From NCBI GenBank assembly GCA_947259375.1, contig CAMYLZ010000025.1, positions 1 to 64,000 of the forward strand: DNA of 64,000 nucleotides, in the 5' to 3' direction. This document shows positions 28,498-39,397 of this stretch, piece by piece. A program made the translations under genes and the position numbers. The notes beneath the pieces are model-generated. The model saw only the letters and a program-made list of their open reading frames with translations. It did not search any database and was not told the origin of the DNA. The stretch is from an uncultured Parvularculaceae bacterium. Lineage in GTDB: Bacteria; Pseudomonadota; Alphaproteobacteria; Caulobacterales; Parvularculaceae. Positions within the stretch are counted from its first letter, which is position 1, and every line of letters starts with the position of its first letter.

Positions 28498-30291
28498 ATG
28501 AGTTCACCCGCCGCCATGCAATCAATCGCCTCCGAGCCGATCTCGAAGCCCGGCGCGTACTTGCTGCTCGATGCGCTGGAGGAACAGGGCGTTGAGGTAA
28601 TTTTCGGCTATCCCGGCGGCGCTGTGCTGCCGATCTATGATGCGCTTTATGAGCGCGAGACCATCCGCCATGTGCTGATGCGTCATGAACAGGGCGCGTT
28701 GCATGCGGCCGAAGGCTATGCGCGCTCTACAGGCAAGGTCGGTGTAGCGCTGGTGACGTCCGGCCCTGGCGCCACCAATGCGGTCACCGGCCTTGCCGAT
28801 GCGCTCCTGGACTCAATCCCGGTGGTCTGCATTACCGGGCAGGTGGCGCGGCCCCTGATCGGCACGGATGCATTTCAGGAATGCGACACGACCGGTATAA
28901 CCCGTTCGTGCACGAAGCATAATTATCTGGTTGAGTCGGCGCGCTCGCTTTCCGGTACGGTGCATGAGGCGTTTCATGTGGCGCGGCGGGGCCGGCCCGG
29001 CCCGGTGCTGATCGACATTCCAAAGGATATTCAGTTCGAAACCGCCCCCTATACGAACCGCGCGGCGGCGAGCAATCGAAATTGCATTGTCCTGCCGGAA
29101 ATCGACCATGCGACGATCGAGCAAGTCGTTGATCTGATGCGTTATGCGCGCCGACCGGTATTTTACACAGGCGGCGGCGTCATCAATGCGGGGCCGGCGG
29201 CGTGCGCGGCCTTGCGCCAGCTCGCGAGCGTCACCGGGTTTCCGGTAACGTCGACTTTGATGGGCCTTGGCGCGTATCCCGCTTCCGACCCGCAATGGCT
29301 GGGCATGCTCGGCATGCATGGGTCATTCGAGGCCAATAACGCCATGCATGATTGCGATTTGATGATCGCTATCGGCGCGCGGTTCGATGACCGCGTGACG
29401 GGCCGGCTCGACGCCTTCTCGCCCAATTCACGCAAAGTGCATATTGATATTGATCCGTCTTCCATCAACAAGAATGTCGCGGTGGATATCGGCATTGTCG
29501 GCCATGCGGGCGAGGTGATGGATGCGATGTTAGCTGCGTGGGCGGCGCGCGAAGCCGGAGAGCCGCATGACAGCGCGCGGCTCGCGCCATGGTGGAAACA
29601 ACTCCATGGCTGGCGTGCGAAAAAGTCGTTTGACTATGCGCCGAGCAAGAAACGCATCAAGCCGCAACATGCGATTGAACGGCTTTACGCGCTGACGCGC
29701 GGGAAGGACGTTTATGTATCGACTGAAGTCGGCCAGCACCAGATGTGGGCCGCGCAATATTTCCATTTCGACGAGCCGAACCGCTGGATGACGTCCGGCG
29801 GGCTCGGGACCATGGGTTACGGCTTGCCGGCGGCGCTCGGCGTGCAGGCTGCGCATCCGGACGCGCTAGTGATCGACATTGCCGGCGACGCCTCGGTGCA
29901 GATGACGATGCAGGAATTTTCAGCCGCCGTGCAGCATGGGTTGCCGATCAAGATCTTTATTCTGAACAATGCCTATCTCGGCATGGTGCGCCAATGGCAG
30001 GAGCTTTTGCATGGCGGACGCTATTCGCATTCCTATTCTGAAAGCCTGCCGGATTTCGTCAAGCTCGCCGAAGCTTTTGGCGGCCTCGGCCTGCGCGCGG
30101 AAAGCCCCGTGGAACTTGACGCGAAAATCATGGAGATGATCGACAGCGACAAGCCGGTGCTGTTCGACTGCGTCGTCACCCAGGAAGAAAACGTCTTTCC
30201 CATGATCCCGTCCGGTGCGGCGCATAATGAAATGCTGTTTGGCGAAGTCAGGGGCGATGAAGTCAGCGACGCCGGAAAGGTGCTGGTATGA
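28498..30291 (+). CDS. ilvB: Acetolactate synthase large subunit
   Basis: GVEVIFGYPGGAVLPIYDAL, MRHEQGALHAAEGYARSTGKVGVALVTSGPGATN, TSGGLGTMGYGLPAALGVQ, GDASVQM. Confidence 0.96.
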   Translation: MSSPAAMQSIASEPISKPGAYLLLDALEEQGVEVIFGYPGGAVLPIYDALYERETIRHVLMRHEQGALHAAEGYARSTGKVGVALVTSGPGATNAVTGLADALLDSIPVVCITGQVARPLIGTDAFQECDTTGITRSCTKHNYLVESARSLSGTVHEAFHVARRGRPGPVLIDIPKDIQFETAPYTNRAAASNRNCIVLPEIDHATIEQVVDLMRYARRPVFYTGGGVINAGPAACAALRQLASVTGFPVTSTLMGLGAYPASDPQWLGMLGMHGSFEANNAMHDCDLMIAIGARFDDRVTGRLDAFSPNSRKVHIDIDPSSINKNVAVDIGIVGHAGEVMDAMLAAWAAREAGEPHDSARLAPWWKQLHGWRAKKSFDYAPSKKRIKPQHAIERLYALTRGKDVYVSTEVGQHQMWAAQYFHFDEPNRWMTSGGLGTMGYGLPAALGVQAAHPDALVIDIAGDASVQMTMQEFSAAVQHGLPIKIFILNNAYLGMVRQWQELLHGGRYSHSYSESLPDFVKLAEAFGGLGLRAESPVELDAKIMEMIDSDKPVLFDCVVTQEENVFPMIPSGAAHNEMLFGEVRGDEVSDAGKVLV

Positions 30292-30842
30292 ACGCCGCTA
30301 ATCCGACATTGCAATCGGTCTATCCGGTCACCGGCGATGAGGGGGCGGTGCGCGAGGTCATTCTCGCCGTCATCGTCGATAATGAGCCGGGGGTTCTTTC
30401 GCGTGTCGTCGGACTGATTTCCGCGCGCGGCTACAATATCGAAAGCCTCACCGTGGCTGAAACCGATATGGAAAAGCACACCTCGCGCATCACTGTGGTA
30501 ACGCAAGGAACGCCTGCGAAAATCGAACAGATCAAGGCGCAATTAGGCCGGCTGGTGCCGGTGCGGCGCGTCATTGATGTCAGCGCAGAGAGCGATGCGC
30601 TCGAACGCGAACTCGCCCTTGTTAAAGTCGTCGCCACCGGCGAGCACCGGCTCGAAGCCATGCGTGTTTCAGGGATATTTCGCGCCCGGGCGCTTGATAC
30701 AACGCAAACGTCCTTTGTGTTCGAGGTGACGGGCGCACGCGATAAAATCAACGCCTTTATTGAATTGATGAAGCCGCTCGGGCTGACCGAAGTCTCCCGC
30801 ACGGGCGTGTTGTCAATCCGGCGCGGCGTTGAGAGGGACTGA
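30288..30842 (+). CDS. ilvN: Acetolactate synthase small subunit
   Basis: ILAVIVDNEPGVLSRVVGLISARGYNIESLTVAETD ACT domain; 4-nt overlap with the large subunit gene. Confidence 0.95.
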   Translation: MNAANPTLQSVYPVTGDEGAVREVILAVIVDNEPGVLSRVVGLISARGYNIESLTVAETDMEKHTSRITVVTQGTPAKIEQIKAQLGRLVPVRRVIDVSAESDALERELALVKVVATGEHRLEAMRVSGIFRARALDTTQTSFVFEVTGARDKINAFIELMKPLGLTEVSRTGVLSIRRGVERD

Positions 30843-30843
30843 A

Positions 30844-30999
30844 ATGCGGGCCATCGCCAGAACAGCAAGGACTTTAGCATCACGCAATCTGGAGCGCTTT
30901 CGCATCGTCAAATGCTGCGCATTTGCGCGTCGGGAATGCGCTCAGGCTTTTCATGGGCGTTTGCGAAACCTTCGCCTGCTCCTTAGCCCCGCGCGGTGA
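30844..30999 (+). CDS. Putative leu leader peptide (51 aa, ending LRNLRLLLSPAR*)
   Basis: Short ORF between ilvN and leuA with 5 Leu codons in the last 12 codons; its stop lies inside a strong hairpin. Confidence 0.45.
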   Translation: MRAIARTARTLASRNLERFRIVKCCAFARRECAQAFHGRLRNLRLLLSPAR

Positions 31000-31010
31000 A
31001 ATCACCGCGC
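30991..31010 (+). promoter_or_regulatory. Hairpin at the leu leader stop codon
   Basis: GCGCGGTG-AAAT-CACCGCGC perfect 8-bp stem; no clear U-tract downstream. Confidence 0.55.
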
Positions 31011-31054
31011 GCAACAAATGGGCTGATCAGGAACAGAATTGAAGGATTTGAGAC

Positions 31055-32644
31055 GTGATAACCGAACAACCCGACATTGGCGACGTAGCCGCGAACAACC
31101 ATGTTAAAATTTTTGATACGACGCTGAGAGACGGCGAGCAGGCGCCGGGATTTTCCATGTCGACTGACGCAAAGCTGATTGTTGCGCGCGCGCTCTCGGC
31201 GTTGAATGTCGATATTATCGAGGCCGGATTCGCTGCCGCCTCGCCGGGCGATGCTGCCGCCATCGCAACAATCGCGCGAGAGATTGAAGGGCCGACCATC
31301 GGCTCGTTGGCGCGGCTCAACAAAGGCGACATCGAGGCGGCGGCTCGTGCAATTGAGCCGGCGAAGAAAAAACGCATCCACACTTTTATTGGCACAAGCC
31401 CCTTGCATCGAGAGGCCAAGCTGAAAATGTCGAAGGATGAAATCCTCAGAGCCATCTCTGAGAATGTCGCCTTTGCCCGCGCGGCTTGTAACGATGTGGA
31501 GTTCTCACCGGAAGACGCAATCCGCACCGAGCGTGCCTATCTGATCGAAGCGGTGGAGGCGGCGATTGAAGCCGGCGCATCGACCATCAACATCCCTGAC
31601 ACCGTCGGATATACGACGCCGGAAGAGATTACTGCTTTGTTCCGTTTCCTGACGGAAAACGCCAAAGGCGCCGACGGGGTAACGTTTTCCGCACATTGCC
31701 ATGACGATCTCGGCATGGCGGTGGCGAATTCGCTTGCCGCCGTGCGCGGCGGCGCCCGGCAAGTCGAATGCGCGATTAACGGCATTGGCGAGAGAGCCGG
31801 TAATTGTTCCATGGAAGAAGCGGTGATGGCGCTGGCGACGCGGCGCGACTTTTTTGGCGTGACGACGCAAATCGATACGACGAAAATCTATCCGGCGAGC
31901 CTCGCGCTTGCCCGCGTCACTCACAATCCTATCCCGCGCAACAAGGCGATTGTCGGGCGCAACGCCTTCGCTCATGAAGCCGGCATTCACCAGCACGGCG
32001 TGCTTGCGGACAAACGCACCTATGAAATCATGGATGCAGAAGCGGTCGGCATGCCGTCGAATTCCATCGTGCTTGGCAAACATTCCGGCAAGCACGCTGT
32101 CGCCGCACGGGTGAAAGCGCTGGGCTTCAAAGTTTCAAGGCAGAAGATCGAGGATATTTTTCCGGCGTTCAAACGCCTTGCCGACACTTGCCGCGAAGTC
32201 ACCGATGCGGGGCTGGTGCGCCTCATCACCGGCAATGCGGAAACGGACGGGCGCATTGGCCCATGGCGAATGCGCAAAACGGAATTGCATGTGGATTTTG
32301 AAGGCGACAAGCGCCCTCATGCGCGGATCACCATGGAGCATGATACAGGCGCACGCCGCTCTGTCATCGAAGAAGGCGAAGGTCCGATTGATGCGGCTTT
32401 CGCAGCGGTTTGTGCAATTGCGAACGTGCCGGGGCATATCCACACGCTAGATCTCAATCACATAGCGGCGGAGGGCGTCGTGCGCGCCGAGGCGGTCGTT
32501 GAGGTGGAAGGCAAGCACTATTCCGGCAAGGCGCAGGAGGTCGATATCGCCGATGCTGCCGTTGCGGCCTTTGTGGCGGCGGTGAACCAGGCCGCCGCGA
32601 TCCGCGCGGGCGCCGGCATGATCGAGGAAAAGGCCGCATCATGA
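31055..32644 (+). CDS. leuA: 2-isopropylmalate synthase
   Basis: [70 protein letters not shown]. Confidence 0.96.
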   Translation: MITEQPDIGDVAANNHVKIFDTTLRDGEQAPGFSMSTDAKLIVARALSALNVDIIEAGFAAASPGDAAAIATIAREIEGPTIGSLARLNKGDIEAAARAIEPAKKKRIHTFIGTSPLHREAKLKMSKDEILRAISENVAFARAACNDVEFSPEDAIRTERAYLIEAVEAAIEAGASTINIPDTVGYTTPEEITALFRFLTENAKGADGVTFSAHCHDDLGMAVANSLAAVRGGARQVECAINGIGERAGNCSMEEAVMALATRRDFFGVTTQIDTTKIYPASLALARVTHNPIPRNKAIVGRNAFAHEAGIHQHGVLADKRTYEIMDAEAVGMPSNSIVLGKHSGKHAVAARVKALGFKVSRQKIEDIFPAFKRLADTCREVTDAGLVRLITGNAETDGRIGPWRMRKTELHVDFEGDKRPHARITMEHDTGARRSVIEEGEGPIDAAFAAVCAIANVPGHIHTLDLNHIAAEGVVRAEAVVEVEGKHYSGKAQEVDIADAAVAAFVAAVNQAAAIRAGAGMIEEKAAS

Positions 32645-34062
32645 GTATGCCGAAATCATTGTTCGATAAATTATGGGAACGCCATGTAGTGGTCGGCGAG
32701 ACCCCGGATGCGCCGGCGGTGCTTTATATCGACCTGCATCTTGTCCACGAAGTGACGTCGCCGCAGGCCTTTGCAGTGCTTGACGGGCGCGGACTGAAGG
32801 TCCGGCGGCCTGACAATACATTTGCTACGCTTGATCATTCGACGCCGACGCTGCCGGCAAACGCCAAGGGCGAGCTGCCTTTTTCAACGCCGGGAGCGCG
32901 GCGCCAAGTCGAAACGCTTATCGCCAATTGCGAAAAACACGGCATAGAGTTGTTGGGCCTTGGCGATCCGCGACGCGGCATTGTTCACGTGATTGGGCCG
33001 GAGCTGGGGCTGACCCAACCAGGTAAGACAGTCGTCTGCGGGGATAGCCATACATCGACACATGGCGCCTTTGGCGCGCTTGCCTTCGGCATCGGCACGA
33101 CCGAAGTCGGTCATGTGCTGGCGACGCAATGCGTCCTGCAGCGCAAGCCAAAATCCATGCGCGTCATTTTTGACGGCGCGTTATCGCCGGGCGTCGGCGC
33201 GAAGGATATGGCGCTGGCGATGATTGCAGAAATCGGCGCCGATGGCGGGCAAGGCTATGCGATTGAGTTCGCCGGCGAGACGGTGCGCGCGCTTTCCATG
33301 GAGGGGCGCATGACATTGTGCAATATGTCGATTGAGGCGGGCGCGCGCTTCGGCATGATTGCGCCGGACGAGACAACCTTTGACTGGGTGAAGGGCCGCG
33401 ATTTCGCGCCGTCGGGCGAGGCGTGGGCCGCGGCGCTCGCAAAGTGGCGCGGCCTGGCGACAGAAGAGCGCGCGGAGTTCGCAAAAGAAGTGCGCATTGA
33501 TGCTTCAACGATCCGTCCAATGATCACCTATGGCGTATCGCCGGACGCGGCTGCGCCGGTCTGCGCCAATGCGCCGGCGCCGCGAACGGCAGCGGAAAAA
33601 CATGCGGCGGACTACATGAAGCTCGATGCGGGCCGACCGTTTACAGAGCAAGAAGTCAATCGCGTCTTTATCGGCAGTTGCACCAATTCGCGGCTTTCTG
33701 ACCTGCGCGAAGCGGCGGCGGTGATGCGCGGGCGGCATGTGGACGAGGGCGTTGTCGCACTGGTCGTGCCAGGCTCCGAGGCGGTGAAACGTGCGGCTGA
33801 AGCGGAAGGGCTTGATGCGGTGTTTGTCGCTGCCGGCGCCGAATGGCGCGAACCGGGCTGTTCCATGTGCATCGCCATGAATGGCGATGCGGGCGCGCCG
33901 GGAGAACTGGTTGTTTCCACCTCAAACCGAAATTTTATTGGCCGCCAGGGCAAGGGCGTCAGGACCGTACTCGCCAGTCCGGCGACCGCTGCGGCTTCGG
34001 CGATTGCGGGGCGCATCGCCGACCCGCGTCCCTTTCTGTGCGACATGAAGGAGGACGCTTAA
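32641..34062 (+). CDS. leuC: 3-isopropylmalate dehydratase large subunit
   Basis: [61 protein letters not shown]. Confidence 0.96.
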   Translation: MSMPKSLFDKLWERHVVVGETPDAPAVLYIDLHLVHEVTSPQAFAVLDGRGLKVRRPDNTFATLDHSTPTLPANAKGELPFSTPGARRQVETLIANCEKHGIELLGLGDPRRGIVHVIGPELGLTQPGKTVVCGDSHTSTHGAFGALAFGIGTTEVGHVLATQCVLQRKPKSMRVIFDGALSPGVGAKDMALAMIAEIGADGGQGYAIEFAGETVRALSMEGRMTLCNMSIEAGARFGMIAPDETTFDWVKGRDFAPSGEAWAAALAKWRGLATEERAEFAKEVRIDASTIRPMITYGVSPDAAAPVCANAPAPRTAAEKHAADYMKLDAGRPFTEQEVNRVFIGSCTNSRLSDLREAAAVMRGRHVDEGVVALVVPGSEAVKRAAEAEGLDAVFVAAGAEWREPGCSMCIAMNGDAGAPGELVVSTSNRNFIGRQGKGVRTVLASPATAAASAIAGRIADPRPFLCDMKEDA

Positions 34063-34644
34063 ATGGCATTCGAACCGTTTAAAACGCTTGTCTCGCGGAC
34101 GGTGGTGTTGGCGCAAGACAATATCGACACCGATCAAATTATCCCGGCACGGTTTTTAACGACCACGTCCCGCGACGGGCTCGGCCAGTCGGTCTTTTAT
34201 GACTGGCGCTTTGATGAAGCTGGACGACCGAAAAGACCGTCGCTTTTCAACGACTATAATCCCGATACGCATAAAATTCTGGTGGCGGGATCGAATTTCG
34301 GCTGCGGATCGTCGCGCGAACATGCGCCATGGGCGCTTTATGGATTTGGATTTCGGGCGGTCATTAGTTCGGACATTGCCGACATCTTCAAAAGCAACGC
34401 GCTAAAAAACGGCTTACTGCCGGTGGAGGTTGATCAAACGGCCCATGCACAGTTGCTGACAACGCCTGATGCGGAGATCGCTGTAGACCTTGAAAAACTC
34501 ACGGTGACCCTGGGCGAGGCGGATATTGCGCATTTCGAAGTGGAAGCCTTTGCGCGCCAGTGCCTGCTCAATGGCGTTGACCCTTTAGGCTATTTACTGA
34601 AACAGACGCGCGAAATCGCGGCCTATGAGGCGAAAACAGCATGA
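34063..34644 (+). CDS. leuD: 3-isopropylmalate dehydratase small subunit
   Basis: NIDTDQIIPARFL, ILVAGSNFGCGSSREHAPWAL. Confidence 0.96.
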   Translation: MAFEPFKTLVSRTVVLAQDNIDTDQIIPARFLTTTSRDGLGQSVFYDWRFDEAGRPKRPSLFNDYNPDTHKILVAGSNFGCGSSREHAPWALYGFGFRAVISSDIADIFKSNALKNGLLPVEVDQTAHAQLLTTPDAEIAVDLEKLTVTLGEADIAHFEVEAFARQCLLNGVDPLGYLLKQTREIAAYEAKTA

Positions 34645-35681
34645 CAAAAAGAATTGTGCTTCTCGCCGGCGATGGCGTCGGTCCGGAAGTCGTCGTTGCC
34701 GCGCGCAAAGTGCTGGCCGCCGCCGCAGAGAAATTTGCGCTGTCGCTGGAATATGATGACCGCCTGTTCGGCGGTGCGGCCATTGATGCGACAGGCAATC
34801 CATTCCCGGCGGAGACAAAGGCCGCCTGCCTCAAGGCGGATGCGGTTTTTCTGGGCGCTGTCGGCGGGCCGAAATGGGATAGCGGCGCTCTACGCCCGGA
34901 GGCCGGCCTGTTGGCGTTGCGTAAAGCGCTTGGCGTTTACGCCAATTTGCGGCCGGTCAGCGTTGCGGCGGGCATGGAGCATCTCTCGCCGCTGACCCCG
35001 GACCGCGCCAAGAGCGTCGACCTTCTTATCATTCGTGAGCTGACGGGCGGGATGTATTTCGGAAAGCGCGACGAAGGCGATGAGACCGCGCGCGACGAAT
35101 GTCTCTACACGAGGGATGAGGTTACCCGCGTTGCGCGTATTGCCTTTGAAACGGCAAGGAAACGGCGTGGGCGCGTCGCCTCCATTGACAAGGCGAATGT
35201 GCTGGCGACCAGTCGGTTATGGCGGGCCGCCGTCAATGCGCTGCATGCGGCGGAATTTAGGGATGTTGAGCTCTCTCATGTGCTGGTCGACGCCATGGCC
35301 ATGAGACTTATTCAACAGCCTGCGGCCTTCGATGTGATCCTGACCGAAAATCTCTTTGGCGACATTCTGAGCGACGAGGCATCTGTGTTGTCAGGCTCGA
35401 TCGGTCTTGCACCATCGGCGTCGCTGGGCGAGGGGCCGCGCGGCCTTTACGAGCCTATTCACGGATCGGCGCCGGATATAGCGGGACAGGACAAAGCCAA
35501 TCCGGTGGGCGCGATCCTCAGCGCGGCGATGATGTTGCGTTATAGCCTTGATGCGGGCGCCGCCGCGGATGCGATTGACAAGGCGGTGTCAATAGCGCTT
35601 GGCGATGCCCGCGGTACGGTTGATATCGGCGGGCCGGATTCGACCGCATCTTTCGCCGAAGCGATCGCCGCGTTGGTTTGA
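34641..35681 (+). CDS. leuB: 3-isopropylmalate dehydrogenase
   Basis: IVLLAGDGVGPEVV, LTGGMYFGKRDE, DVILTENLFGDILSDEASVLSGSIGLAPSASLG, YEPIHGSAPDIAGQ. Confidence 0.96.
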   Translation: MTKRIVLLAGDGVGPEVVVAARKVLAAAAEKFALSLEYDDRLFGGAAIDATGNPFPAETKAACLKADAVFLGAVGGPKWDSGALRPEAGLLALRKALGVYANLRPVSVAAGMEHLSPLTPDRAKSVDLLIIRELTGGMYFGKRDEGDETARDECLYTRDEVTRVARIAFETARKRRGRVASIDKANVLATSRLWRAAVNALHAAEFRDVELSHVLVDAMAMRLIQQPAAFDVILTENLFGDILSDEASVLSGSIGLAPSASLGEGPRGLYEPIHGSAPDIAGQDKANPVGAILSAAMMLRYSLDAGAAADAIDKAVSIALGDARGTVDIGGPDSTASFAEAIAALV

Positions 35682-35700
35682 GTGTCAGAACCAAGGCCGT

Positions 35701-36315
35701 TCATGACGGTTTTTCGAACACAAGCTTGCTCCAGGTGATGCCCGCTTGCCGGTTGCATGACTGGAGCGAGGTGTCGTTGCGAATGCAGGCAATGGTTTGA
35801 AGTTCATTGCTTTCGGCGAGGGCGATGGTTTCCTCAGGCGCGACGTCGAACATAATGCGTCCTTCCGGCGCCGGCCCGTGACGCAGCGACATGAACAGCC
35901 GTCCGCCGGGTTTTAACAAATGCGCGACGGCTTTCATGGCGGGTGGGCGATCTTGCGTTTCAAGATGCATCCACACTGCGGTGATCAGGACAATGTCAAA
36001 CGCATTCGGCTGGTCGGAAAGTCCGGTAAGGGCGGGCAGGCGATCATCAACCCAGCGAATAGCCGGCGGGTGCGCTTTTCGTCCGTATGCGCGAAATGCG
36101 GCGGTCGGCTCGATAGCGGTGACGTGGAATCCTTTCAACGCCAGCGCGCCCGCATCGCGGCCGGGCCCTGCGCCAATGTCGAGCACGGCGCCCGGCGGTT
36201 TGGGAAAAAGCGCGATGACGGCGGCGTGAACATCCTCAAACCGGATTGCTTCATATCGCGCAATCAGTTCTTCCGCCGCCTCGGCGTAACCCGCGGGGGC
36301 GTCGCTTCCAGGCAT
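35701..36315 (-). CDS. Class I SAM-dependent methyltransferase
   Basis: GAVLDIGAGPGRDAGALALKGFHVTAIEP; HLLKPGGRLFMSLRHG. Confidence 0.85.
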   Translation of the reverse strand: MPGSDAPAGYAEAAEELIARYEAIRFEDVHAAVIALFPKPPGAVLDIGAGPGRDAGALALKGFHVTAIEPTAAFRAYGRKAHPPAIRWVDDRLPALTGLSDQPNAFDIVLITAVWMHLETQDRPPAMKAVAHLLKPGGRLFMSLRHGPAPEGRIMFDVAPEETIALAESNELQTIACIRNDTSLQSCNRQAGITWSKLVFEKPS

Positions 36316-36321
36316 TCGGCC

Positions 36322-36768
36322 TTACTCCATGATGTCTTCGTTCCACAGCATCGGCCGCTCGCGAATGAAACGCGCCATCAGTTCAAGCGATGCCGGATGC
36401 GCGGCGTCGATCACCTCAACGCCGTGGCTGCGCAGGAATTCCTCATTACCGCCGAAATTATCCGTGTCGTTAATGACGGTGCGCGGGATCTTGAACTGTA
36501 CGATGGTTCCCGCGCACATCATGCAAGGGGAGAGCGACGTATATAGCGTCAGGTCGCGATAGGAGTTTTGCCGTCCCGCCTTGCGTAGGCAATCCATCTC
36601 GCCATGAGCGATCGGGTCGCCCTGTTGCACGCGTTGATTATGGCCGGCGGCGATGAATTCGGGTCCGCGCGCCAGCACCGATCCGATTGGCAGCCCGCCT
36701 TCGTCATAGCTCTTTTTCGCTTCCCGGAAGCTGCGCTCGATAAACTCGTGGTCCCAGTCATTCAACAT
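36322..36768 (-). CDS. Nucleoside/cytosine deaminase (Fcy1-like)
   Basis: HGEMD and [11 protein letters not shown] zinc motifs; C-terminus [15 protein letters not shown] resembles the fungal cytosine deaminase ending (FIDERPQDWFEDIGE, recalled from memory). Confidence 0.8.
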   Translation of the reverse strand: MLNDWDHEFIERSFREAKKSYDEGGLPIGSVLARGPEFIAAGHNQRVQQGDPIAHGEMDCLRKAGRQNSYRDLTLYTSLSPCMMCAGTIVQFKIPRTVINDTDNFGGNEEFLRSHGVEVIDAAHPASLELMARFIRERPMLWNEDIME

Positions 36769-36800
36769 CGGGGATCCCTTCGATAGACAATTCGGCCATC

Positions 36801-37484
36801 ATGCCTGATAAAGGCGCACCGAAAATGCAAAAACAACAGGCGAGGGGCATGACGCAAACGCTGACAATCGTCGATCATCCGCTGATCAAGCACAAGCTGA
36901 CTATTTTGCGCAATAAAGAGACGCCGACAGCGCATTTTCGTCAGGTTCTGCGCGAGATTTCTTTCGTTCTCGGCTGCGAGACGACGAAAGACCTGGCGCT
37001 TGGCGAGATCGAGATTGAAACGCCGCTGGAGAAGATTTCCGCGCCTTATCTGGAAGGTAAGAAGCTGTGCCTTGTCTCGATCCTGCGCGCCGGCAACGGC
37101 CTTATTGAAGGCCTTTTGGACCTTATTCCCTCTGCACGGGTCGGTCATGTCGGGCTTTACCGCGATCATGAGACGCTTGAAGCGGTGAAATATTATTTCA
37201 ACATGCCGGAAGATCTGAGCGAACGTCAGGTGATCATGGTCGATCCGATGCTCGCCACCGGCAATAGCGCAATCGCCGCTGCGGACGAGCTTAAAAAGGC
37301 CGGCGCGAGACAGATCAAGTTCTTGTGCCTCGTCGCAGCGCCTGAGGGCGTGGAGCAGTTTTCCAAGGCGCATCCCGATATTCCGGTCATCACTGCGGCG
37401 CTCGACCGCGAGCTCAATGACAAGGGCTATATCCTGCCGGGCCTGGGCGACGCCGGCGACCGGATTTACGGCACCAAGAGTTAG
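36801..37484 (+). CDS. upp: Uracil phosphoribosyltransferase (start could be 36825 or 36849)
   Basis: [75 protein letters not shown]. Confidence 0.95.
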   Translation: MPDKGAPKMQKQQARGMTQTLTIVDHPLIKHKLTILRNKETPTAHFRQVLREISFVLGCETTKDLALGEIEIETPLEKISAPYLEGKKLCLVSILRAGNGLIEGLLDLIPSARVGHVGLYRDHETLEAVKYYFNMPEDLSERQVIMVDPMLATGNSAIAAADELKKAGARQIKFLCLVAAPEGVEQFSKAHPDIPVITAALDRELNDKGYILPGLGDAGDRIYGTKS

Positions 37485-37933
37485 TTCGCAGGCGGAATGT
37501 AAGCGGGATCCGCCGCTTCATGCGAAATGCCTTCGAGCTCTTTCGGTATGTAATTCTCGTCATGCTTGGCGAGAATGGTCTTTGCGTGGAAGACGCCTTC
37601 TTCGTCAAATGCGCCTTGCGCGATGACGCCCTGACCCTCGCGAAAGAGATCAGGAACGATCCCCGCATAAGCGACCGGCAGGGTGGCGTCGCCATCGGTG
37701 ACGCGGAACGTGATCTCTAGCCCGTCGCCATGAACGAGGCTGCCATTTTGCACCAGCCCGCCAAGGCGAATGCGCGTATCGGGGCCAAGCCCGGCTTCCG
37801 CTGCTTCGCTCGGTGTGTAGAAATAGGAAATATTGCGCTCAAGCGCTGCGAAAATGAGCCAGGCCGCGCCGCCTAAAAGGACGGCGCCGGCGGCAATGAG
37901 GCCGAGGCGGCGATTGCGATGAACCGGTTTCAT
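37481..37933 (-). CDS. ccmE: Cytochrome c maturation protein CcmE
   Basis: [71 protein letters not shown]. Confidence 0.95.
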   Translation of the reverse strand: MKPVHRNRRLGLIAAGAVLLGGAAWLIFAALERNISYFYTPSEAAEAGLGPDTRIRLGGLVQNGSLVHGDGLEITFRVTDGDATLPVAYAGIVPDLFREGQGVIAQGAFDEEGVFHAKTILAKHDENYIPKELEGISHEAADPAYIPPAN

Positions 37934-38070
37934 GGCGGGAATTTAGGCGTTTGCGGTTGTATGTACAAACCCTGCATGGTTGGACGCTTTGTCGCGTAGC
38001 GGTTGCGCCGTCGCGAAAACCCGTCCAAATGCTGCAAGGTTTTGGCGCCGCGTCAGGCGTCGGCGGAGCG

Positions 38071-38706
38071 ATGATGGAGCCTTACGCGCAGCCGATTGGC
38101 TTTGAAGCCGAGAACGCCGGGTGCGACCGCGCTGGCGCGGAGATCGTGCGCGGGGTGACATTCTCATTGAAGCCAGGCGATGCGCTGCAGCTTTTTGGCC
38201 CTAACGGCTCTGGCAAGTCGAGCCTGTTGTCGATGTTTGCCGGGCTGATTGAGCCTGCCGAAGGCACGGTCTCATGGCGGAATGGCCCGGCGCAATCGGC
38301 GGCGCCCTTTCCGGGATCCCTGTTTTTTCTTGGTCATGAGGCCAGCGTAAAGCCGTCTTTGACCGCTAAGGAAAATATCGCCTTCTGGGCTAAGACCTAT
38401 GGTGCCTGGCGCGCGCATGGCAAGCGCGTGGCGGCCGCGCTCGAATTTGTCGGCGCCAATGGGTTTTCACATTTGCGCGCTGGACGATTGTCGGCCGGTC
38501 AGCGCCGCCGGCTCGATATTGCCCGGGCGTTGTTGGCTGAGCGGCCGGTGTGGCTCATGGATGAGCCAACCGCGGCGGTCGATCGCGACGGCATCGATAT
38601 TGTGCGCAAGCTGACGGCGGATCATCGCGCGCGCGGCGGCATTGCTATTATCGCGACGCATGATGATCTGGGGCCCGGTTATCACCGGCTGGAGCTGGGG
38701 CGATGA
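38071..38706 (+). CDS. ccmA: Heme exporter ATP-binding protein CcmA
   Basis: LFGPNGSGKSSLLSMFAGL Walker A, LSAGQRRRLDIARALL, LMDEPTAAVDRDG; start at MMEPYAQP preferred. Confidence 0.92.
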   Translation: MMEPYAQPIGFEAENAGCDRAGAEIVRGVTFSLKPGDALQLFGPNGSGKSSLLSMFAGLIEPAEGTVSWRNGPAQSAAPFPGSLFFLGHEASVKPSLTAKENIAFWAKTYGAWRAHGKRVAAALEFVGANGFSHLRAGRLSAGQRRRLDIARALLAERPVWLMDEPTAAVDRDGIDIVRKLTADHRARGGIAIIATHDDLGPGYHRLELGR

Positions 38707-39383
38707 TGGGCGGGTTGGCGATCGTCGGGGCGGTGCTGGCGCGCGATCTCAAAATCGCTTTTCGCTCCGGCGGCGGGTGGTTTTACGCGCTTTTCTTTTT
38801 CGCCGTATTTACCGCGCTTGCTGCGATTGCCTTTGGCCCAGCGCTTTCGGCGCTGGCGGCGGCGGCGCCGGCGACGCTTTGGCTGGCGGCGGCGTTGTCG
38901 ATCCAGTTTGCGGCGGCTGGCGTTTTTGAAGACGATTTACGGGACGGTTCCTTGCGGGCGTTCGCGGCGGAGCAGGGCGGGCTTTTCCATTACTGGCTGG
39001 CGAAAGCCGGCGCGCTCGCCCTAACCGCAGCGGCGCCGATGATTATCGCCGCGCCGTTTTTCCTGACCATGCTTGGCGTGCCGTTGGCCGATGGCGCGCG
39101 CGCCGCGCTGATCTTGCTGGCGGGGACGCCGGCGCTGTTGATGATCGCATTGCTGACAGCGGCGCTTGCTGGCGGCTTGCGGGCCGGCGGCTTGTTGGCG
39201 ACGATTATCGCCGCCCCCTTTGCGGCGCCGCCGCTGATTTTCGGTGTCAGCGCCGCCAAGATTGTGATTGCCGGCGGCGGGCTTGTGTCGCCCGAAAGCT
39301 TGATTTTGGGCGCTTTGAGCCTCTTTATGGCGGCGGTGACGCCGGCATTCGCGATTGCCGCATTGCACATCAGTCTTGAATAG
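38703..39383 (+). CDS. ccmB: Heme exporter protein CcmB
   Basis: Polytopic membrane protein, 4-nt overlap with ccmA, FFAVFTALAAIAFGP, FEDDLRDGSLRAF. Confidence 0.92.
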   Translation: MMGGLAIVGAVLARDLKIAFRSGGGWFYALFFFAVFTALAAIAFGPALSALAAAAPATLWLAAALSIQFAAAGVFEDDLRDGSLRAFAAEQGGLFHYWLAKAGALALTAAAPMIIAAPFFLTMLGVPLADGARAALILLAGTPALLMIALLTAALAGGLRAGGLLATIIAAPFAAPPLIFGVSAAKIVIAGGGLVSPESLILGALSLFMAAVTPAFAIAALHISLE

Positions 39384-39397
39384 GAGCGTATTTCTCA

